This document shows, piece by piece, positions 58,490 through 64,000 of a DNA stretch of 64,000 bases. The notes below the pieces were generated by a model. That model saw only the letters and a program-made list of their open reading frames with translations, was not told the DNA's origin and did not search any database. The stretch's first letter is position 1. The number at the start of each line of letters is the position of its first letter. The position numbers and the translations under genes were made by a program. The stretch is from Isoetes taiwanensis (taxonomy: Eukaryota > Streptophyta > Lycopodiopsida > Isoetales > Isoetaceae). Location: assembly GCA_021234155.1 (NCBI GenBank), contig JAJEKV010000025.1, positions 12,047,793-12,111,792 of the forward strand, written 5' to 3'.

Positions 58490-61400
58490 AACGCACGCTA
58501 TATATACATAATCACAAGTACATTCAGGTTAATGCTCATTGTGGGGCATAACCGAGTCCTACGTGACCATTGCCTCCTGGAGGTACCATCCCAACAAGCC
58601 TATGTAGGCCGTGGCTCGCAGCTCATGCAAGGCCCGATGGCACAATCTAACCGAGCATACCGAGCCCTGATATGCCCCGGGTATCGCCTACGCTCTTGCG
58701 CGTGACTTTCATCCCTCACGGCGCCTCGCTGATGACCCGACAGACTCCGTCTCACGCTGCCTCCCTAATCCCCGCTCAACAAGTGCGGGAGGGTGGTGTG
58801 CACCTGTGCTAGTCGGAAGCAATCACCCCGCGACTTTTTCATGGGTGATGGCGCGCAGTAGTGGTGTGGGCCCTCGCGAGCATGGGGACAACCGTCAAGC
58901 CATAATTTGCCACCCGACAGTGGATGTGGCCTCCGGTGATCCCTTGAAAAGTTGGCCATGAAGCAAGCATCCGCTATCGCCTGGCAACAAGCCTTTCCGG
59001 TATGCACTGTCCACATCCGTGCCCTCGCGACATTCCATATAGCTGGTGAACCACTGGCTTCGCTTTTGTCTTTCCAAAGAAGCTTTGAGTCGCCGGGCGC
59101 TCCATCTTCACCGCCAGCAAGGTTAGCACCGCTCATCCATAGCCACCACCTTCCTCGAAGTAAATAATGTGATCGCCCAAATGCTACTGTGAATTTGAAG
59201 GAAGCCCGCCCTCTGGAGCAAGACTGATATGGGACCGCGGGATTTCACTCCAAAGTGCCCTGCTGAAAGCCTGGCACTCCTCGCCTAGATCGCTCCAAGT
59301 GGTGAGGGATATCACCGGGCCCCCACACTGCCTCCATGAGGAGGACCTACCAAACTCAAGGTCTCCAACAAGTGTACCGGTGACCCCATGTTTCCAGGAC
59401 CTGTTTTGCATCGGTGATACAGGCTTTCTTCACCGGGGCAAAGGACTGGGTAACCCGATGGATGCATCCCAAAGGTGGGTAGTAGAAAACCTCAATGCCC
59501 AAATACTTATAAGATCGAAGCCACCTCCACTACTCCTACCGTAAGTGAATGAGGAAGACGCGGGGTGCCGATGATGGGGATTCAAAGAAGACCCTTTGCT
59601 CCGCCAAGTTAACTCTCATGTCACCCGATTAGCACAGCACCGTGCATTGCATGTCCTCTCGGGTAAGTGCTAGCAAAGCAACATCAATGATATATGAGTT
59701 GCCTGGACATGTGCACAACCGAAATACTGCTCAGTAGCCATTCTTCTAGTCGGGTCAATGTACGTCAAGAAGCTCTGGATAGAGGGCAGCCCAAGCACCC
59801 CAATGCTACTAACAACTGCCCCCGATAGTGTGAGACTTTAACGGGAAAGCAAGCCCTCAGATAAAGGTCCGGGTGATGTATAGTACCTAGTCGACGGGTC
59901 CCTAGCTGCCCCCAACTGGGTCTCCACAACTTATCCCTAGCAGGCATCATGGTCAAAAGCCTTTTGCGAAATCCACAAAGCAATGGAGCCTGGCACACCT
60001 GCTTATCCTCTATATGAGGTTCGCAGAGTGAAGATATGGTCACTGCGAGAATGCCTGGGCTGGCTCGCCACAGGCGAGCCCGCATCTCATCCTCAGCCTG
60101 TGTCAATCACCGCCAAGAATCCCTAAGAAGCAACTTTGCAAAGACGAATCGACCATAATGGTAATGACATAGTCGGCCGGGCCGTGGGGGTCCCTTGCTT
60201 TGTATATGGGCACAACTCTACTGTGAGTCCAAAGGCGGGGAAGCCTTCTTGCAATGCCCCGTTGAAGAGCAAGCCGCGGAGAACCCAAGACCTCATTGGG
60301 GCCCTACCATGAGAAGCTCACCGCGATACCATCCAAATCTCGTCAGCTTTCCTGCTAATAGGGGAGAGGGCGTCAGCAGGCCCATTATGACATCCCCTTC
60401 AAGAATGACCGCTGCTAGGCCTCGCTCTCATGAGGTACTGTGCCCTGGCTTCCATTGGGTCATCAGCACAAATACGCAGTATCTCACCCATTGTCCGGGT
60501 AATATTTCCTCGGGTCAGGTGCGTGCTTACCAAGACCTTTCTCCGCAGGCCCTCTAGGTGGCGGGCCCAGAAGACCAAGCATCTGTCGGTTCCCCAGCAC
60601 CGGCTTTCTGGGTCTCGGAGGAAGGAGCTTATCGACAGATTCACGCGCTGCAATGGTGGGGTCCAAAGACTTGGCTTTCGAGCCATCGCTGCCTCCCACA
60701 TTCGGCCATCAACCGGATTGCTGAAGGTGGTTGCAGCCCGTGGATCGCCGAGCTGCTTCTTAAAGCACTGGCCCCTGGCCTCGTAAGTGAGCCGGTTCAC
60801 CGGGTCAGCTCCGCCGTTGAAGTGTGGGAGCGTTGACTCCCCAGCAGCTCATGCTCAAGCATCCTCGCATAGACCGCCGCATGATCATAGTCCGTGACGC
60901 AACCGCGGGTACATGGGGTGTTGGGGCAATGGGTGCTCTGCTGGCTCTGCCACTCCATTCCGCAAGAACAGGGCCGATGGTTCTGAAGCTCCACTTCCTC
61001 GGCCCCTACCACCGGCCCCGACACCGGCGAAAGTGATCAAGTGTAGGCATTGCTCGCCTCGCTAGCACGCATCCACTTCACACCGGGTGTCACCGTTCTC
61101 CCTGCCTACGCGAAGCGGCCGAGGACTACATCGTGCTACCGCATTGCAAATGACCAACAGTCAAAGATACCGCCTGCCAACAGCTTGTACCACGGGCCAT
61201 ACCGTGTCATCTCGTCAGTTATCCCACGCCTCTTTGGCCAAACCATCTCATGGGTCCATTTGCAACACACATCCTCGCCTAGGAGGTGCTAATTTGGGAT
61301 CTCGTCACTGCAAGGCCAAGATTGAAATCTCCAAGCAACATGACCTTGCCCAATTGTTCAGGACACACAGATGTCATCATATAGATCGACATAGGCTCCC

Positions 61401-62890
61401 CGCCCGCCCACATCCGCGCGTGTGGTAAAAGGTTTCTCAAAGATGTGGGAAGTAGCAAGTCAGCCACGGGAAGAGAGGGTCGCCATCGCTGCTCAAGACT
61501 GCATCTACTGTGCATTCAGCCTGCCCCGCCTACACTGTGGAGACCGATTGGGCCATGGGCAATGCCCACAACACACACCCTCCGTCCCCGCTTCCCCTCA
61601 AGCAAGTAACTCATCGGAAGACTCCGAGTAGCCCGGGTATCCCGGCAAATCGTAGCTCGGTGGATCAAAGATGTTCCCATGTTTCCATGAGGAAGATAAG
61701 GTCCATGTCCATGGCGACGACCGAGATCGGCTCCCCTTCGCCATGGAAAGCCACTCGGCACCTGTGATACCACGCCGTAGGCACGATCCCTATTTAGTGG
61801 CATGCATCGGGCCACTTCAGTCCCGGTGTGTGGTAGTGGTGGTCCCGTGGGAGCGGAAGATGTGGATGCCCAGGCCGGGCCGGGGCCCCCCGTGAGGGGA
61901 CCTCGAGGGGCTCTGGAGTGCCCGTGATCCCCGCTTTTCTGGCTGCCCGAATACCCTGCCAAGATCCTTCCCCACTGCCCCGCTCCCTCCATAAGTTCAA
62001 GGCAAGTAGCCCCTCGGACTTTGGCCACCACGCCGTCTCTTGTCAGTGGCCGGGTCAAGTTCCGCCAACGCACGAGCCGCCCCTTCAACTTCCTACCGAC
62101 GCTAGATGGCCACCCGCCTCGCACGCTCAACTGTGGTGGAAGATGACCACCCGTAATGGTCGTACAATTCCATGACCACCGCTTTCCAATGGTCAGCTGT
62201 GTGCCGGGAACATCATCCGTCCAAGATTCAGGTCCGAGCTCCGGAAGTGAGATGTTCTCCGACTCCCTCCTCCGCCGCCCGCGACTACCGCCATTAAGGG
62301 CCTCGCCTCTGCTCCTCGGGTTCTGGGCAGGGCCGCACTCGTGTGTTGGTTGAGGTGGGTGAGGCATGGGGTCGGCCTACGGGGTGGTGGGGCGGCCCTG
62401 GGCTGCGATCTCGGGATGTCCAAGCAAAGATGCCTGTGCTGACGCCCCGTAGGTCGGGTGGTTCGTAGGTTGGTGTGTTCTTTTGTCGCGGGGTTTCTCA
62501 AGCTCCTGAAGTTCGGAGTCAGCCTCTTTGCAGACGCTAGTCATGTCTTTGCCATCTCCCCGCAAGTAATGGCGAGCGCTCATGTGCTCGCAAGATGGAG
62601 GCCCTTGCCTTGCCGGGCAACTACCGAACTCCCTCAGCGCCCCGACCAGGCAACTTACCCCAAGAGCCAGTCACCGCTAGTTTCCAAAGTACTGAATCCT
62701 TGTTCACGCTGGCGGCTCCCGCGAACCTTCCTCGACAGAGGGCTACCAGGCTCCTCGCCGCGTGGCCTTACTCTCTCAACCGCCTCGGATCCGAGACGTG
62801 GCTACCAGTGTCTCCCCTGCTTCACCCGCTCCTCTGCCCCAGCCCCCAGCCTTCCATAGCCAACACTGGCAGTCTACATCACTTAACATA
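58490..62890 (-). mobile_element. GC-rich LINE retrotransposon remnant, LINE-B
   Basis: Minus strand, 5' to 3': an ORF1-like GC-rich region (62890-61520), endonuclease piece LGKVMLLGDFN (about 61355-61323), RT entry WTHSRVVPIYKARDPHGPAD (about 60237-60178), an RT remnant IIDVALLALTREDMQ (about 59688-59644) where the YADD box is degraded, YKYLGIEVF (about 59510-59484), KKACIT (about 59432-59415), and a CPHAREGPHHYC-like Cys/His tail (about 58890-58850). Base composition is far richer in G+C than the flanks on both sides, with a sharp change near 58480 and 62880. A TATATATACATA tail lies at the 3' end (about 58499-58511). Several stops and shifts make it inactive. Confidence 0.7.
61516..62367 (-). 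CDS. 283-codon open frame in the LINE-B 5' region
   Basis: The longest open frame in the window, rich in Arg, Gly, Pro and Ser. It lies where ORF1 of LINE-B should be, but stop codons are rare by chance in DNA this GC-rich, other frames over the same DNA are also long, and no RRM, coiled coil or zinc knuckle is visible. It could be ORF1 or simply a compositional artefact. Confidence 0.3.
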   Translation of the reverse strand: MPHPPQPTHECGPAQNPRSRGEALNGGSRGRRRRESENISLPELGPESWTDDVPGTQLTIGKRWSWNCTTITGGHLPPQLSVRGGWPSSVGRKLKGRLVRWRNLTRPLTRDGVVAKVRGATCLELMEGAGQWGRILAGYSGSQKSGDHGHSRAPRGPLTGGPGPAWASTSSAPTGPPLPHTGTEVARCMPLNRDRAYGVVSQVPSGFPWRRGADLGRRHGHGPYLPHGNMGTSLIHRATICRDTRATRSLPMSYLLEGKRGRRVCVVGIAHGPIGLHSVGGAG

Positions 62891-64000
62891 TATGAAGACC
62901 GAAAAATAAATGTTAGGACAATAGTACTTTTTTTTTCTACTACTCTTTTCCTTTCTTTTTATCCATTTTTTCTTTTCGAGCCTCCACTCCTCTCCGAATC
63001 CGTTGTGGTAGCTTCTCAAGATGCAAGTAATGGCTGCATTCTAATGCCCATTTGATTAGAGATTCATTTTGGATTCTTAGATTACTGTGAAAGGCGTGAA
63101 AGCAATAAGGGATTTAAAGGTGCTAAAAGGATTTTGCAGCCTCAAGGAATCGCATAATTGCCTTGAGTCCCCAAATGTGTAGAACCAAACTCCTCCTTCC
63201 TTTCTTTGTATTTTTAGGAGATTTTCTCATTTCCAACTGGGCTTTCACCGCATTGTTCTCTTTTCTTTGTACAAAACTAAAACTATTTGCGGTTGGACGG
63301 CGCCGCGATTTTATGCATAATTGATTCATTTTTCGTGTGTCTTTTTAACCGGCGGAAGCCGCCTATAGCAATTAATGACTTGATTTCCGGGCTCAGCCAT
63401 CTCTCGCACTTCTCGTGATTTCAAGGGAGGCAAATGGGCTTATCAAAGGAGTAAATTGGCTTTTCCAGTGGCAAAGAATTGAGTCCCGAAATTTTAGGAA
63501 CCTTGTTTTTTGTAAGCTCGCTGTCATTCTCGTGATTTTGTTATTTGATGTTCTTAGCCCTTTGCATCTCTCGGATTCGGCTATTCTCCTACGTAAAGCC
63601 GCGGGATAAAAGATATTTGATGTACTGTTAAGAAATCTGTGCACTATATCTTCTTTTTTAAAATGGAAAGGCCTTGAACTTTGTGCCAGGAACGCCGCTG
63701 TGCAGACGCATGCGGCGTTTCCTTCCCGCATGCATTCCCCATGTTGGATACGGCGAGATTCATGCAAATTTTAAATTTTATTCAAGCCTCCTCTTCCTCT
63801 CTTCTTGTGTCTGAAAGACCGAGACCAACTGCAGTGACCGCCGAGACAACCTGGATGGCACTTGAAGCCTTCTCCTTCTAAGGTAATGGATACAGAATAA
63901 TGACACTGCAAATTTTTGAAAAATGCATTTCTCGATATCGAACTCAGGTCATCGCTTCACCTCAAGATTTTTGGGAAGTCTTTGAGCGATCCTTGATGGA
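62891..64000. other. no gene recognised
   Basis: AT-rich again, with a T/C-rich stretch at 62930-62980. A 124-codon minus-strand frame (63393-63767) and plus-strand frames (63415-63609, 63681-63881) overlap one another and carry no motif. Confidence 0.3.

Noticed and set aside
61516-62367. Longest open frame of the window as a genuine host gene
   Set aside because: It lies inside the GC-rich LINE-B, where stops are rare by chance; other frames over the same bases are also long and no domain is visible.
1-64000. Organellar DNA insertions, rRNA or tRNA genes
   Set aside because: I scanned for familiar plastid or mitochondrial genes and conserved RNA cores and saw none; a short insert could still be missed by eye.
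1-64000. Endogenous pararetrovirus or other viral insertions
   Set aside because: All reverse-transcriptase signals fit copia or LINE order; no coat, movement protein or viral protease motif was seen.

Overview
This is nuclear DNA of a plant-like eukaryote: AT-rich, intron-bearing and packed with decayed transposable elements. No operons, rRNA, tRNA or CRISPR array were found. The plant assignment rests on a PPR fragment of the plant PLS type, Ty1/copia pol, an autonomous-type Helitron (HUH Rep plus PIF1-type helicase), two APE-type LINEs, and GT-AG candidate exons. I cannot name the species. The LINE types and a hydrolase that looks fungal make a non-seed plant (bryophyte, lycophyte or fern) my best guess, with low confidence.

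Layout. 1-2960 (-): Ty1/copia remnant running off the left edge. 5041-5973 (-): broken Ser/Thr protein kinase. 6860-7310 (+): weak copia RNase H-like trace. 12.0-17.27 kb (+): LINE (LINE-A) with endonuclease, reverse transcriptase, C-terminal Cys/His motif and a (TATTC)4 tail. 17.6-19.3 kb: two tandem-repeat blocks, the second being three 342-bp units. 19.3-22.4 kb: probable DNA-transposon remnant. 23.0-23.3 kb: MITE with 17-bp terminal inverted repeats (TIRs). 25.4-27.2 kb: tandem duplications. 29.2-29.9 kb (-): spliced gamma-glutamylcyclotransferase-like fragment. 31.7-33.3 kb (+): 5' part of a Helitron ORF. 36-38 kb: TIR repeat family and a retrotransposon leader with a primer-binding-site-like sequence. 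39.6-43.2 kb: Mutator-like element with long TIRs. 44.1-44.6 kb: about 125-bp tandem array. 45.9-49.6 kb (-): second, longer Helitron copy, homologous to the first and inverted. 51.9-52.4 kb (+): PPR fragment. 54.57-56.57 kb: 1-kb tandem duplication carrying a candidate exon in each copy. 57.4-58.09 kb (-): acyl-protein-thioesterase-like hydrolase of fungal type. 58.5-62.9 kb (-): strikingly GC-rich LINE (LINE-B). 62.9-64.0 kb: AT-rich, unrecognised.

Almost every recognisable coding region needs frame changes to follow its family, and small indels outnumber clean stop codons. The two 1-kb tandem copies match over runs of about 150 bases and then differ in tight indel clusters. Real decay, indel-rich assembly, or both could explain this, so the kinase, hydrolase, cyclotransferase and PPR entries are best read as pseudogene-or-error. 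No coherent new gene system is visible. The points most worth following are the inverted Helitron pair, the fungal-type hydrolase, the long-TIR element, and the TIR family with one copy whose core is flipped relative to its flank.
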